Positions 37,361 through 47,338 of a stretch of DNA of 64,000 nt are shown one piece after another. Within the stretch, counting starts at the first letter, position 1; each line of letters begins with the position of its first letter. Origin of the DNA: Streptomyces nigrescens (lineage in GTDB: Bacteria > Actinomycetota > Actinomycetes > Streptomycetales > Streptomycetaceae); NCBI GenBank assembly GCA_024349765.1, contig AP026073.1, positions 1,550,001 through 1,614,000 of the forward strand, in the 5' to 3' direction. A model generated the notes under the pieces. That model was given only the letters and a program-made list of their open reading frames with translations. It was not told the origin of the DNA and made no database searches. Both the position numbers and the translations under genes were made by a program.

Positions 37361-39823
37361 CTACGCCCGCTGCCGCCGCCGGAGAGCGGTCGTCGCTCGC
37401 CGTATCGCGGTCACTGGGCGGCTCGTGCGGCAGCGGAGGCGCAGGGCGGCCCAGCGGGCCGCGGCGGCACGGCGGAGGCGGGCGGCGGAGCGCGGGGCGA
37501 ACAGTGCCCGCAGCCGCAGCCCACGGGGCGCCCCGGCCCGCAATCCGGCCAGCACCCGCTGGACGTCGCCGCCCAGCCCGGCCACCGGCCGCGGGTGCGG
37601 GGCGTAGAGGATCTGCTCGACCGCCTCGGCGACCCGGCGTGCGGCGTCGGCGGGCTCCGGTTGCAATTCCCCGACGCGAATGATCCGGGCGGCCGCCCTG
37701 CGCGGGGTCAGCGACTCGTCCGGCACGATCCCGAAGTCCCAGGCGGTGTCCAGCAGCTCCTGCCAGGCCGCCAGCGCGGCCGCCGCCCCGCCGGGGTCCG
37801 TCGTGCCGCCCGCGCCCGTCGTGCCGCTCCCGCCCGGGGCGGTGGGCGCCAGTCGCCGGGAGCGCAGCCGCAGCCGCCACAGCAGCGGGACCAGCGGCAG
37901 CAGCAGGACGAGCAGCCCGACCAGCCCGAGGGCGGCCACCGCCCAGGGGGACGGGCCGCCGTCCGACGGGCGGGCGCCGGACTGCGCGGGCAGCGTCAGA
38001 CAGGCCGTTCCGCTGCCGTCCGGGTGCTCACCCGGGGCGCACGACGGGGTCGCCGAGGGGCCCTCGGTGGGCGGCGCGGGCCGGGCCGGCGCGGGGTCCG
38101 GGCGGCCCGGCTCGGTGGTGTCCGAGGTGTCGGGATAGGCGTAGTCCGGGATGCTGCCGCGGCTCGGCGTGGGCTCGAAACGGGTCCAGCCGATGCCCTG
38201 GAAATACAGCTCTGGCCAGGCGTGCGCGTCCTTGAGGCTGACCGAGGTCGTGCCGTCGGGCTGCTTCGTCCCCGGGGTGAAGCCGACCGCGACCCGGGCC
38301 GGGATACCCAGCGTGCGGGCCATCGCCGCCATCGAGAACGAGAAGTGGACGCAGAAGCCCTCCTTCTGCCGCAGGAACCGGGCTATCGCCTCGGCACCGC
38401 TGCCGGCCCGGACCTCGGTGTTGTACGTGAAGCCGCCGTAGAGCGCGAACCAGTCCTGGAGCTTGACGGCCTTGGCGTAGGCGGTCGGGGCGCCCCGGGT
38501 GATCTGGCGGGCGGTGGACCGGACGACCGGGGGCAGCGAGGCGGGCACCTTGGTGTACTCGCGCAGCAGCGCGCCGGGCGGTGCCGGGGCGGCGGCCAGC
38601 TGCTGGGAGGTGGGCCGCAGCTGGAGGCTCTCGACCTGGTACTGCAGATCGCGGGTGTTCTGGCCGCGGTCGCCGACCAGCGTGCGGCCCTGCGGTTCGA
38701 AGCGCCACCGGCCCGAGATGTCCACCCGGGACGCGGGGTAGGGGAGCGGCAGCCAGTTCTGCGCATACCACCCGGCGGTCGAGATGGAGGTGTTGATCCG
38801 CTCGCGGCCGACCGCGGAACTGAGGCCGGGCGGCTCCGGCAGCCGTTCGGGCACGTCCGTGACGGTGCGCTCGGAGGGCTTCCAGGTGGTGCCGTCGAAC
38901 TGGTCGAGGGCGACGATCCGCAGATACAGATCGCGGGTATCGGCGGCGGTGGTGCGGTAGTTGAGGACCTCCCGGTCCTCGGGCTGGTTGAGGCTGTCCT
39001 GCAGCGAGACCAGCGGATTGACCGCGGAGATCGTGCCGCCCCCGCCGCCGCGGCCCGGGCCGCTTCCGGTGGGGCCGAGCAGCCCGTCGCCGAGGGAGGG
39101 CAGCGCGGCGGGCACCACGAGGGCGATGCCGAGGACCAGGGCGCCGATCCGCCGGCCCGTCCGGACCGGCGCGGTGGCCGGGCCGCCGGTCGCGGAACCC
39201 GGTCCGTCGCCCGGCCGCCCCGGGCCCGCCGCACCGAAGACCCGGCCCCACTGGGAGAGCCGGTCGCGGCCCTCGGCCAGCAGGAGCAGCAGATAGCCCG
39301 CCGCCGCGATCAGGAACCACAACCAGCCCGCACCGCCCTGGGCCAGCCCCGCCGCGACCGAGTAGAGCGCGAGCAGCGGCAGGCCCGCGGGCGCGGCACT
39401 GCGGTACGTCACCGCCAGGGCGTCCACGACCAGGCCGATCAGCAGCACCCCGGCGACCAGCAGCAGCCGGATGCCGGGGGTGACCGGGGCGGGGATGGCG
39501 TACCGGCCGACGTCCTGCACGCCGCTCCGCAGCAGCCGGCCGAACTCCGCGACCGCGTCCGGGCCCGGCAGCACACCGAGCACTGCGTCGGCCGGCACGA
39601 AGAGCACGGTCAGCAGCAGGACCAGGACCAGCAGTTGGGCGGCGATCGTCAGCGGTCCGGCGAGCGGGGCCCGGCGGGCCAGCGCGCCCACCCCGGTCAT
39701 GATCGCCAGCAGGATCGCCGCCTGGAAGATCCAGCTGATCGGATCCACCAGCGGCAGCAGTGCGCAGGCGGCGCACAGGGTGGCCACCGCGGCACACAGC
39801 GCGAGTCGTGCCCGGCCGCTCAT
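37361..39823 (-). CDS. DUF3488/transglutaminase-like membrane protein
   Basis: An 820-residue protein. About seven N-terminal helices (residues 10-250, DUF3488) precede a large extracytoplasmic region containing a transglutaminase-like core. The catalytic Cys is in KEGFCVHFSFSMAAMAR (about residue 491), the His in DAHAWPELYF (about 530) and the Asp/Glu position in WTRFEPTP. Another helix (about 640-660) and a cytoplasmic tail follow. Together with MoxR and DUF58 genes immediately upstream it forms a very conserved actinobacterial operon whose role is unknown, probably envelope-related. Note that the terminal domain is followed by tandem-repeat DNA. Confidence 0.88.
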   Translation of the reverse strand: MSGRARLALCAAVATLCAACALLPLVDPISWIFQAAILLAIMTGVGALARRAPLAGPLTIAAQLLVLVLLLTVLFVPADAVLGVLPGPDAVAEFGRLLRSGVQDVGRYAIPAPVTPGIRLLLVAGVLLIGLVVDALAVTYRSAAPAGLPLLALYSVAAGLAQGGAGWLWFLIAAAGYLLLLLAEGRDRLSQWGRVFGAAGPGRPGDGPGSATGGPATAPVRTGRRIGALVLGIALVVPAALPSLGDGLLGPTGSGPGRGGGGGTISAVNPLVSLQDSLNQPEDREVLNYRTTAADTRDLYLRIVALDQFDGTTWKPSERTVTDVPERLPEPPGLSSAVGRERINTSISTAGWYAQNWLPLPYPASRVDISGRWRFEPQGRTLVGDRGQNTRDLQYQVESLQLRPTSQQLAAAPAPPGALLREYTKVPASLPPVVRSTARQITRGAPTAYAKAVKLQDWFALYGGFTYNTEVRAGSGAEAIARFLRQKEGFCVHFSFSMAAMARTLGIPARVAVGFTPGTKQPDGTTSVSLKDAHAWPELYFQGIGWTRFEPTPSRGSIPDYAYPDTSDTTEPGRPDPAPARPAPPTEGPSATPSCAPGEHPDGSGTACLTLPAQSGARPSDGGPSPWAVAALGLVGLLVLLLPLVPLLWRLRLRSRRLAPTAPGGSGTTGAGGTTDPGGAAAALAAWQELLDTAWDFGIVPDESLTPRRAAARIIRVGELQPEPADAARRVAEAVEQILYAPHPRPVAGLGGDVQRVLAGLRAGAPRGLRLRALFAPRSAARLRRAAAARWAALRLRCRTSRPVTAIRRATTALRRRQRA

Positions 39824-39893
39824 CCGTCCGCCTCCCCTCGCGCGAGGTCGTTCCCGTACGCGTCGTGCTCCCGCACCGGCCGCACGCTCCCGT

Positions 39894-41281
39894 TCATGGC
39901 CGTCCCCCCGTCACCGTCTCCGCGGCCCCGTCCGGCCCCGGCTCCAGTTGGTCCGGCGCCGTCCCGGCCTGGTCGGCGGCGGCCCGCCACAGATCGGCGA
40001 GCGCGTCCCCGGGCGTCACCGGAAGGGCCGTCCAGCCCGCCCGCCGCAGCAGCCGCAGCCGTTCGGCGAGCGGCACCTGGCCGGTGGCGAACCGTATGCC
40101 GCCGGGCCCACGGCTCCAGGCGTCGCCGTCCAGCACGAACGCGATCGCCGTCCCGCAGCGCCGGCGCATCTGCCCGGCGATCGCCGCCTGTTCGGTGTCC
40201 AGGTCGCCGAGGAAGGCGATCAGCAGCCCCTCGCTGCCGCCGCGCAGCACCTCGTACGCCGCCGACAGCCCCTCCTCCTCGGAGTGCTCGACCACGGCGA
40301 GGGTGTCCAGCATCAGGCCGGCGGTGTCGGCGGACCCGGCGCTCCCCGGGAAGCCGCCGGTGCCGTCCGGGCCCGGTACCGAGCTGCCGGTGTCGGTCAG
40401 CAGCCGGACCGCGAAACCGCGCTCCAGCAGATGCACCGCCGTCGAGGCGGCGGCCGACACCGCCCATTCGAAGGCCGAGTCCGGTCCGCCTCCCGGGTGG
40501 GCGAGATCGCGGGTGTCCAGCAGGACCGTGCAGCGCGCCTTCTGCGGCTGCTCCTCCCTGCGGACCATCAGCTCGCCGTGGCGCGCCGTGGACCGCCAGT
40601 GGATGCGGCGCAGGTCGTCGCCATGGCGGTAGCCGCGCGGGATGACGTCGTCCTCGCCGGCCAGGGCCAGCGAGCGGTGCCGTCCGTCGCCGTACCCCGC
40701 GGCCTCGCCGGCCAGCCGGACGGCCGGCAGCGGCTCGACCCGCGGCACCACCGTCAGGGTGTCGAAGGTCTGGAAGGAGCGGGTGAGCTCGCACATCCCG
40801 AACGGGTCGGACAGCCGCAGCTGCAGCGGCCCGAGCGGATAGCGGCCGCGCAGGTCCGAGCGGACGCGGTAGGTGACCTCCCGGCGGCCGCCGGCCTCGA
40901 CCCGGTCCAGGACGAACCGCGGCCGGGGCCCCAGCACGTACGGCACCCGGTCCTGCAACATCAGCACGCCGGTCGGCAGCCGGGAGACGTTCTCCATCAG
41001 CAGCCGGACCCGGGACTCGGAGCCGGCCGGCACCCGGGCGGGCGAGAGCGCACGGCTGCCCGCGACGCGGTAGCGGGTGCGGTGCAGGACCAGGACGCAC
41101 ACCAGCGGCAGGGCGGCGAGCAGCAGCCCGACCCGCAGCAGGTCCGGCTGCCCCAGCAGATACGAGCACACCGCGGCGGCCACCCCGGCGGCCAGGAACG
41201 ACCGGCCGCGCGTCGTCATCCCCCCGAGGGCCGTCCGCAGCCCGCCCGGCTCGGGCGTCCCCTCGCTCCCCCCTCCGCTCA

Positions 41282-41282
<1 letters not shown>
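39894..41282 (-). CDS. DUF58 domain membrane protein
   Basis: A 462-residue protein of the DUF58 family. Two N-terminal helices (about 27-70) are followed by a beta-rich region and the DUF58 signature RHGDDLRRIHWRSTARHGELMVRREEQPQ. A vWA-like domain (VLLDTRDLAHPG...) follows. The start ATG overlaps the MoxR stop (TGATG). The trio MoxR-DUF58-transglutaminase suggests that the MoxR AAA+ protein remodels or activates a membrane complex, by analogy with other MoxR systems. Confidence 0.87.
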
Positions 41283-42301
<1,019 letters not shown>

Positions 42302-42502
42302 TCGGCCCTCCTCGGCCCTGTGCCACGGGCCGACACCCCCTTGTACGGAACCGGCCCACCCCGAAAATGCGCGCCGGGTCCGGCCACTGCCGGCACGACG
42401 TCACCTACGCATTCTTGCCGCCCGCGCGCTCCGGCGTCATGGCCTGTGGATAACTCACAACTCCGCGCCCCGACGTTCCGGGCGAACCCGGCGTTTCCGG
42501 CG

Positions 42503-42534
42503 CGGGCCGGCCCGGAAAACCGGGCCGGCCCGCA
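42503..42534 (-). terminator. Terminator after carbonic anhydrase
   Basis: A 14-base-pair stem GCGGGCCGGCCCGG paired with its complement, AAAA loop, immediately downstream of the carbonic anhydrase stop codon on the minus strand. Confidence 0.8.
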
Positions 42535-42544
42535 CTCCGGACGG

Positions 42545-43105
42545 TCAGTCCTGGGGGTCGATCTCCCGCAGCAGACCCGTCTTGACGTCGAAGACGAAGC
42601 CGCGCACGTCATCGGTGTGCAGCAGGAAGGGCGAGGTGCGCACCCGCTGCATGGACTGCCGGACGTCCTCGTCGAGGTCCTTGAACGCCTCGACGGCCCA
42701 CGTCGGGCGCTGGCCGACCTCGGCCGCGAGGTCGTGGCGGAAGTCCTCGGTCAGATTGAGCAGACCGCATCCGGTGTGGTGGATGAGCACGACGGAGCGG
42801 GTGCCGAGCGCCCGCTGGCTGATGGTCAGGGAGCGGATGATGTCGTCGGTGACCACACCGCCGGCGTTGCGGATGGTGTGGCAGTCGCCGAGCTCCAGCC
42901 CGAGCGCGGCGTGCAGGTCGATCCGGGCGTCCATGCAGGACACCACGGCGACCTTGAGGACGGGCCGGGCGTCCATGCCGGGATCGGTGAAGGCGGCGGC
43001 ATAGCGCTGGTTGGCCTCGATCAGACGGTCGGTGACCGTGCCGCCGGAGCGCACGGCGGCACTGTCGGAGGAGGGGGACGACGGCTGCGATGCAGGTATG
43101 GGCAT
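42545..43105 (-). CDS. Beta-class carbonic anhydrase
   Basis: A 186-residue zinc enzyme that interconverts carbon dioxide and bicarbonate. Zinc ligands Cys57, His110 and Cys113 and the Asp59-Arg61 dyad (SCMDARID, HHTGCG) are all present. About 20 disordered residues precede the domain. Bicarbonate would feed carboxylases for fatty acid and amino acid synthesis. The ATG at 43105 lies six bases after TACGGT and has no Shine-Dalgarno, so the mRNA may be leaderless. The gene is divergent from the dcw cluster. Confidence 0.93.
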   Translation of the reverse strand: MPIPASQPSSPSSDSAAVRSGGTVTDRLIEANQRYAAAFTDPGMDARPVLKVAVVSCMDARIDLHAALGLELGDCHTIRNAGGVVTDDIIRSLTISQRALGTRSVVLIHHTGCGLLNLTEDFRHDLAAEVGQRPTWAVEAFKDLDEDVRQSMQRVRTSPFLLHTDDVRGFVFDVKTGLLREIDPQD

Positions 43106-43111
43106 GCGTTC

Positions 43112-43117
43112 ACCGTA
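43112..43117 (-). promoter_or_regulatory. -10 element TACGGT, leaderless carbonic anhydrase
   Basis: Minus-strand TACGGT, six-base spacer, ATG at 43105; no Shine-Dalgarno. Confidence 0.45.
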
Positions 43118-43278
43118 ATAGTCACCGACCGTTCCGGCCCCGTGGGAGGCCGGGCATAGGGGGCAACGTCACCCCTTGTGAGGTAATCCACAGCTCCGGT
43201 CGGGCAGCCGCCACACGGGTGAAAAGCCCGCCGGGGCGGCCCCGGCGAACCCGTCGCGGGACGCGCGGAACCAGTTGA

Positions 43279-43306
43279 TTGACCGGGGCAGCCGGTGGAC
43301 TAAAGT
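43279..43306 (+). promoter_or_regulatory. Promoter of the dcw cluster
   Basis: TTGACC (43279-43284), 16-base spacer, TAAAGT (43301-43306). A good match to the vegetative consensus, about 225 bases upstream of rsmH. Confidence 0.6.
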
Positions 43307-43531
43307 GGCGCGAAGTGGGAGGCGTGACGCTCTCCTTGGATACCGAATTCCTCGCGTGCGCGCATCGTACGTACGGCTCGGCCTCCTCCCGCTCCCATGG
43401 GCTTCCGACGTCACTTCCCCGTCGCCGGAGGGCCACTTCCCCTTCAGAGCGGGCGGGGACCAAGCGGTACGTGCGGCATCCCCCAGCCAGCGGCCGGGGA
43501 CCCACCTGCCGCCCACCCCATCGGAAGGCGC

Positions 43532-44524
43532 ATGAGTAATACCCGCCACGTACCCGTCATGCTCCAGCGGTGTCTGGACATGCTCGCCCCTGCGCTCGCC
43601 GAGCCCGGTGCGGTCGTCGTCGACTGCACCCTCGGTCTCGGAGGGCACAGCGAGGCGCTGCTCACGGCCTTCCCGGCGGTCCGGCTGATCGCCCTCGACC
43701 GCGACCCGGCCGCCCTGAAGCTCGCCGGGGAACGGCTCGCCCCCTACGGCGACCGCGCCACCCTGGTGCACGCCGTCTACGACGAGCTCCCCGAGGTGCT
43801 CGACCGGCTCGGCGTCCCCCGGGTCCAGGGCGTGCTCTTCGACCTCGGTGTCTCCTCCATGCAGCTCGACGAGGCCGGCCGCGGCTTCGCGTACGCCCAG
43901 GACGCCCCGCTGGACATGCGGATGGACCAGACGACCGGCATCAGCGCGGCGGAGGTCCTCAACACCTACCCGCCCGGGGAGCTGGTGCGGATCCTGCGCT
44001 CCTACGGCGAGGAGAAGCAGGCCAAGCGCATCGTCTCGGCCATCGTCCGCGAGCGCGCCAAGGAGCCCTTCACGAACAGCGCGCGGCTGGTCGAACTGAT
44101 CCGGGACGCGCTCCCGCAGGCCGCCAAGCGCACCGGCGGCAACCCCGCCAAGCGCACGTTCCAGGCCCTGCGCATCGAGGTCAACGGCGAACTCGCCTGT
44201 GTGGAGCGGGCCGTCCCGGCCGCCGTGGACGCGCTCGCGGTCGGCGGCCGGATCGCCGTGCTCTCGTACCACTCCCTGGAGGACCGGCTGGTCAAGCAGG
44301 TCTTCGCGGCCGGCGCCGCCAGCACCGCACCGCCCGGCCTGCCGGTCGTGCCGGAGCAGTACCAGCCCCGGCTGAAGCTGCTCACCCGCGGCGCCGAACT
44401 CCCCACGGAGGAGGAGATCGCCGAGAACCGCCGGGCCGCCCCCGCCCGGCTGCGCGGCGCGGAGCGCATCCGCGAGAACGTCGAGGACGGCAGGAACGCC
44501 CGGCATTCTGTGGGCACCCCGTGA
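43532..44524 (+). CDS. rsmH: 16S rRNA (cytosine1402-N4)-methyltransferase
   Basis: A 330-residue RsmH (MraW). It methylates C1402 of 16S rRNA at the ribosomal P site. The N-terminal [16 protein letters not shown]-binding [27 protein letters not shown] and the C-terminal [14 protein letters not shown] motifs are present. ATG at 43532 is supported by GGAAGG and by the SNTRHVPV family start. It is the first gene of the dcw cluster because mraZ is absent. The ftsL start overlaps its stop (GTGA). Confidence 0.95.
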   Translation: MSNTRHVPVMLQRCLDMLAPALAEPGAVVVDCTLGLGGHSEALLTAFPAVRLIALDRDPAALKLAGERLAPYGDRATLVHAVYDELPEVLDRLGVPRVQGVLFDLGVSSMQLDEAGRGFAYAQDAPLDMRMDQTTGISAAEVLNTYPPGELVRILRSYGEEKQAKRIVSAIVRERAKEPFTNSARLVELIRDALPQAAKRTGGNPAKRTFQALRIEVNGELACVERAVPAAVDALAVGGRIAVLSYHSLEDRLVKQVFAAGAASTAPPGLPVVPEQYQPRLKLLTRGAELPTEEEIAENRRAAPARLRGAERIRENVEDGRNARHSVGTP

Positions 44525-45207
44525 GAGGCCAGGGGCGGCCGCGCGGTGCGCCGAAACGGCTCTCCGCGCTGTTCCCGGCCACCCCGGCCGCCCCCGGCAC
44601 CGCAGCCCGCACCCCGTTCGTCCTGCTCATCGTGGTCCTCCTCGGCTCCGGGCTGATCACCCTGCTGCTGCTCAACTCCGCGCTCAATCAAGGGTCGTTC
44701 GAGCTGAGCAGGCTGGAGAAGAAGACCGACGAGCTGACCGACGAGCAGCAGGCGCTGCAGCAGGAGGTGGACGGCTACTCCGCGCCGGGCGCCCTGGAGC
44801 GGCGCGCCCGGCGGCTCGGGATGGTGCCCGGCGGCGCCCCGGCCTTCCTGCTCCCGGACGGCACGGTCCGCGGCAAGCCCGGCGTGGCCGGTGCCGACGG
44901 CGCGCCGCTGAGCAGCTCGGCCGAGCCGTCCGCCGCCGCCCTCCTGCGCGCCACCACGGCGGGCGGGCCGGCCGCCCCGCGCGTCCCTGCGACCCCACCG
45001 GTCGTCCCGCCGTCCGTCGCGCCACCGGTCCCGGCCGGCTCCGGGACGCTCGGCCCGCAGAGCACCCCGGCCGCGGGCGCCGCCCCGGGCCACCCGGCCC
45101 CGGCACCCGCCGCGTCCCCGGTATCCGCCCCCGCGCGCGTCCCCGCCTCCACCGCCCGCTCCTCCGGCTCCGCGCCCGCCCCCGCACCGACGACCCCCGG
45201 CAGGTGA
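44521..45207 (+). CDS. ftsL: Cell division protein FtsL with long C-terminal extension
   Basis: A 228-residue bitopic division protein. A basic cytoplasmic N-terminus leads to one membrane helix (about 32-54) and a short leucine-zipper-like coiled coil (about 59-84, [19 protein letters not shown]), which in relatives pairs with DivIC/FtsB and helps recruit FtsI and FtsW. The last 120 residues are Pro/Ala/Ser-rich and look disordered; typical FtsL proteins stop near 120. GTG start overlaps the rsmH stop. It is followed seven bases later by ftsI. Confidence 0.85.
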   Translation: MRGQGRPRGAPKRLSALFPATPAAPGTAARTPFVLLIVVLLGSGLITLLLLNSALNQGSFELSRLEKKTDELTDEQQALQQEVDGYSAPGALERRARRLGMVPGGAPAFLLPDGTVRGKPGVAGADGAPLSSSAEPSAAALLRATTAGGPAAPRVPATPPVVPPSVAPPVPAGSGTLGPQSTPAAGAAPGHPAPAPAASPVSAPARVPASTARSSGSAPAPAPTTPGR

Positions 45208-45214
45208 CCGCGGT

Positions 45215-47218
45215 ATGACCGAGCCCAGGGACCCCCGCCGGGTTCCGCGCCCCGCCCGGCGCGGCGGTCAGCCCCAGAACCGCACCGGCCGCCCACCCGC
45301 CGCCCGGCGCCCCGCGCAGCGGCCCGGCGCACCCCGCCCGGCCGCCCGCCGCCCCGGCCCGGCCCGGCCCGGCTCCGGCCCCCAGGCGCTCCGCCTCGGC
45401 AGCCCGCGCCCCCGGCTCCGCCTGGTCTCCCTCGGACTGACGCTGATCATGCTGGTCTTCGTCGTACGGCTCTTCCAGGTGCAGGCCGTGGACGCCGGGG
45501 CGTTCGCCGCCCGGGCCAACGAGAACCGCTACGTCCCGGTCAAGCTGGCCGCCGAGCGCGGCGACCTCACGGACCGGAACGGCGTCGCGCTGGCCACCTC
45601 CGTGGACGCGTACGACATCACCGCCGACCCCAGCCTGCTGGCGCCCGCCAAGACCAAGATCCCCGACGCCCCGCAGCGGGCCGCCGCGCTGCTCGCGCCG
45701 ATTCTGCACGTCGACAAGGCCGCGCTCACCGAGAAGCTCGACCGGCCCGGCTCCCGGTACGAGCTGCTCGCCCGGCAGCAGGCCCCCCAGGTGTGGAAGC
45801 GGATCAAGGACCTCCGCAAGACCCTCGACGCCCGGGCGGCCGCCGCCCCCAAGAGCGCGCCCCGCCCCGACGTCCTGGTCGGGATCTTCGCCGACAAACA
45901 CAGCAAGCGCGTCTACCCCAACAAGGACCTCGCCTCCGGCGTCCTGGGCTTCGTCAACAGCCTCGGCAAGGGCGGCGGCGGCCTGGAGGCCCGCCTCGAC
46001 AAGCAGCTCGCCGGCAAGGACGGCAAGCTGGTCTACGCCCAGTCCGGCGGCCGCCGGGTGCCCACCGCCGCCACCCAGGAACACCCCGCCGTCCCGGGCG
46101 CCGACATGGAGCTCACCCTCGACCGCGACATCCAGTGGGCGGCCCAGCAGGCCATCACCGAACAGGTGGCGAAGTCCGGGGCCGACCGCGGCTACGTCGT
46201 CGTCCAGGACACCCGCACCGGCGAGATCCTGGCCCTGGCCAACGCCCCTGCCTTCGACCCCAACGACATCGCCGGGGCCGCGCCGGAGGCGCTCGGCAAC
46301 GCCGCGCTGTCCGACGCCTTCGAGCCGGGTTCCACCAGCAAGCTGATGTCGATGGCCGCCGTACTGGAGGAGGGGGTCGCCACCCCGTCCACCCGGGTCA
46401 CCGTCCCCAACCGGCTGCACCGCGGCGACCGGCTCTTCGCCGACGACGTCGACCACGAGACCTGGCACCTCACGCTCAACGGCGTCCTCGCCAAGTCCAG
46501 CAACATCGGCACCATCCTCGCGGCCGGCCAGCTCGGCCGGACCCAGCCCGAGGCCAACCGGGTCCTCTACTCCTACCTGCGCAAATTCGGCATCGGCCGG
46601 CCGACCGGGCTGGACTTCCCGGGCGAGACCGACGGCATCCTGGCCCAGCCGCAGGCCTGGAACACCTCGCAGCAGTACACGATCCCCTTCGGCCAGGGGC
46701 TGTCCCTCAACGCCGTACAGGCCGCCTCGGTCTACTCCACCATCGCCAACGGCGGCGAGCGGATCGCCCCCACACTCGTCCGCGGCAGCACCGGGCCCGA
46801 CGGCCGCTTCGCTCCGGCGCCCAAGCCCGCGAGGACCCGGGTGGTCAGCCAGAAGACGGCCCGGACCCTCGCCACCATGCTGGAGTCGGTGGTCGACGAC
46901 GAGGAGGGCACCGGCGCGAAGGCGAAGATCGACGGCTACCGGGTCGGCGGCAAGACCGGCACCTCCAACCGGGTGGACCCCAAAACCGGCCGCTACCACG
47001 GCTACACCGCGTCCTTCGCCGGGTTCGCCCCCGCGGACAAACCGCGCATCACGGTCTATTGCGCCGTGCAGAATCCCACCAAGGGCAGCTACTTCGGCGG
47101 CCAGGTCTGCGGCCCGATCTACCAGCAGGTCATGGCCTTCGCGCTGAAGACCCTCCAGGTACCGCCGACCGGCGCCAAGCCCCCGCGCCTGCCGGTCACC
47201 TTCAGGCCAGGCCAATGA
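45215..47218 (+). CDS. ftsI: Penicillin-binding protein FtsI (PBP3)
   Basis: A 667-residue class B PBP, the septal transpeptidase. A Pro/Arg-rich N-terminus of about 65 residues precedes one membrane helix (about 71-90). The dimerisation domain contains RGDLTDRNG. Transpeptidase motifs are SxxK (Ser373-Lys376), SxN (Ser428-Asn430) and KTG (Lys580-Gly582), all intact. It works with FtsW at the septum. In Streptomyces it is required for sporulation septa but not viability. It starts seven bases after ftsL. Confidence 0.95.
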   Translation: MTEPRDPRRVPRPARRGGQPQNRTGRPPAARRPAQRPGAPRPAARRPGPARPGSGPQALRLGSPRPRLRLVSLGLTLIMLVFVVRLFQVQAVDAGAFAARANENRYVPVKLAAERGDLTDRNGVALATSVDAYDITADPSLLAPAKTKIPDAPQRAAALLAPILHVDKAALTEKLDRPGSRYELLARQQAPQVWKRIKDLRKTLDARAAAAPKSAPRPDVLVGIFADKHSKRVYPNKDLASGVLGFVNSLGKGGGGLEARLDKQLAGKDGKLVYAQSGGRRVPTAATQEHPAVPGADMELTLDRDIQWAAQQAITEQVAKSGADRGYVVVQDTRTGEILALANAPAFDPNDIAGAAPEALGNAALSDAFEPGSTSKLMSMAAVLEEGVATPSTRVTVPNRLHRGDRLFADDVDHETWHLTLNGVLAKSSNIGTILAAGQLGRTQPEANRVLYSYLRKFGIGRPTGLDFPGETDGILAQPQAWNTSQQYTIPFGQGLSLNAVQAASVYSTIANGGERIAPTLVRGSTGPDGRFAPAPKPARTRVVSQKTARTLATMLESVVDDEEGTGAKAKIDGYRVGGKTGTSNRVDPKTGRYHGYTASFAGFAPADKPRITVYCAVQNPTKGSYFGGQVCGPIYQQVMAFALKTLQVPPTGAKPPRLPVTFRPGQ

Positions 47219-47325
47219 AATCGAGGCAATCCCGCCGTGACGACCATCACCCCCGACGGCCTCCCCGAGCCCGCCGACCGCGCCCCCACACGGCCCTCAC
47301 TTCGCCCCGGGCCCGATCGGCCCGG

Positions 47326-47331
47326 TACGCT
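47326..47331 (+). promoter_or_regulatory. -10 element TACGCT, leaderless murE
   Basis: TACGCT, seven-base spacer, GTG at 47339. It suggests an internal promoter that lets murE and the genes after it be made independently of ftsI. Confidence 0.5.
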
Positions 47332-47338
47332 CACCGCC

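Larger units (their letters stand above)
43106..43531. other. Divergent promoter region and long leader of the dcw cluster
   Basis: This 426-base region separates carbonic anhydrase from rsmH. No mraZ or other gene is present; two 86-codon plus-strand open frames (43275 and 43279) lack ribosome-binding sites. It holds the rsmH promoter and about 220 bases of transcribed leader with a modest GGAGGC/GCCTCC pairing (43318-43323 and 43381-43386). Confidence 0.6.

Noticed and set aside
36962-40645. Very long plus-strand open frame (over 1,200 codons)
   Set aside because: It is antisense to the transglutaminase-like and DUF58 genes, has no ribosome-binding site and gives a low-complexity product. 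High G+C suppresses stop codons in shadow frames.
43275-43539. Two 86-codon open frames upstream of rsmH (possible mraZ or leader gene)
   Set aside because: No Shine-Dalgarno, no MraZ-like sequence, and they overlap each other and the rsmH start.
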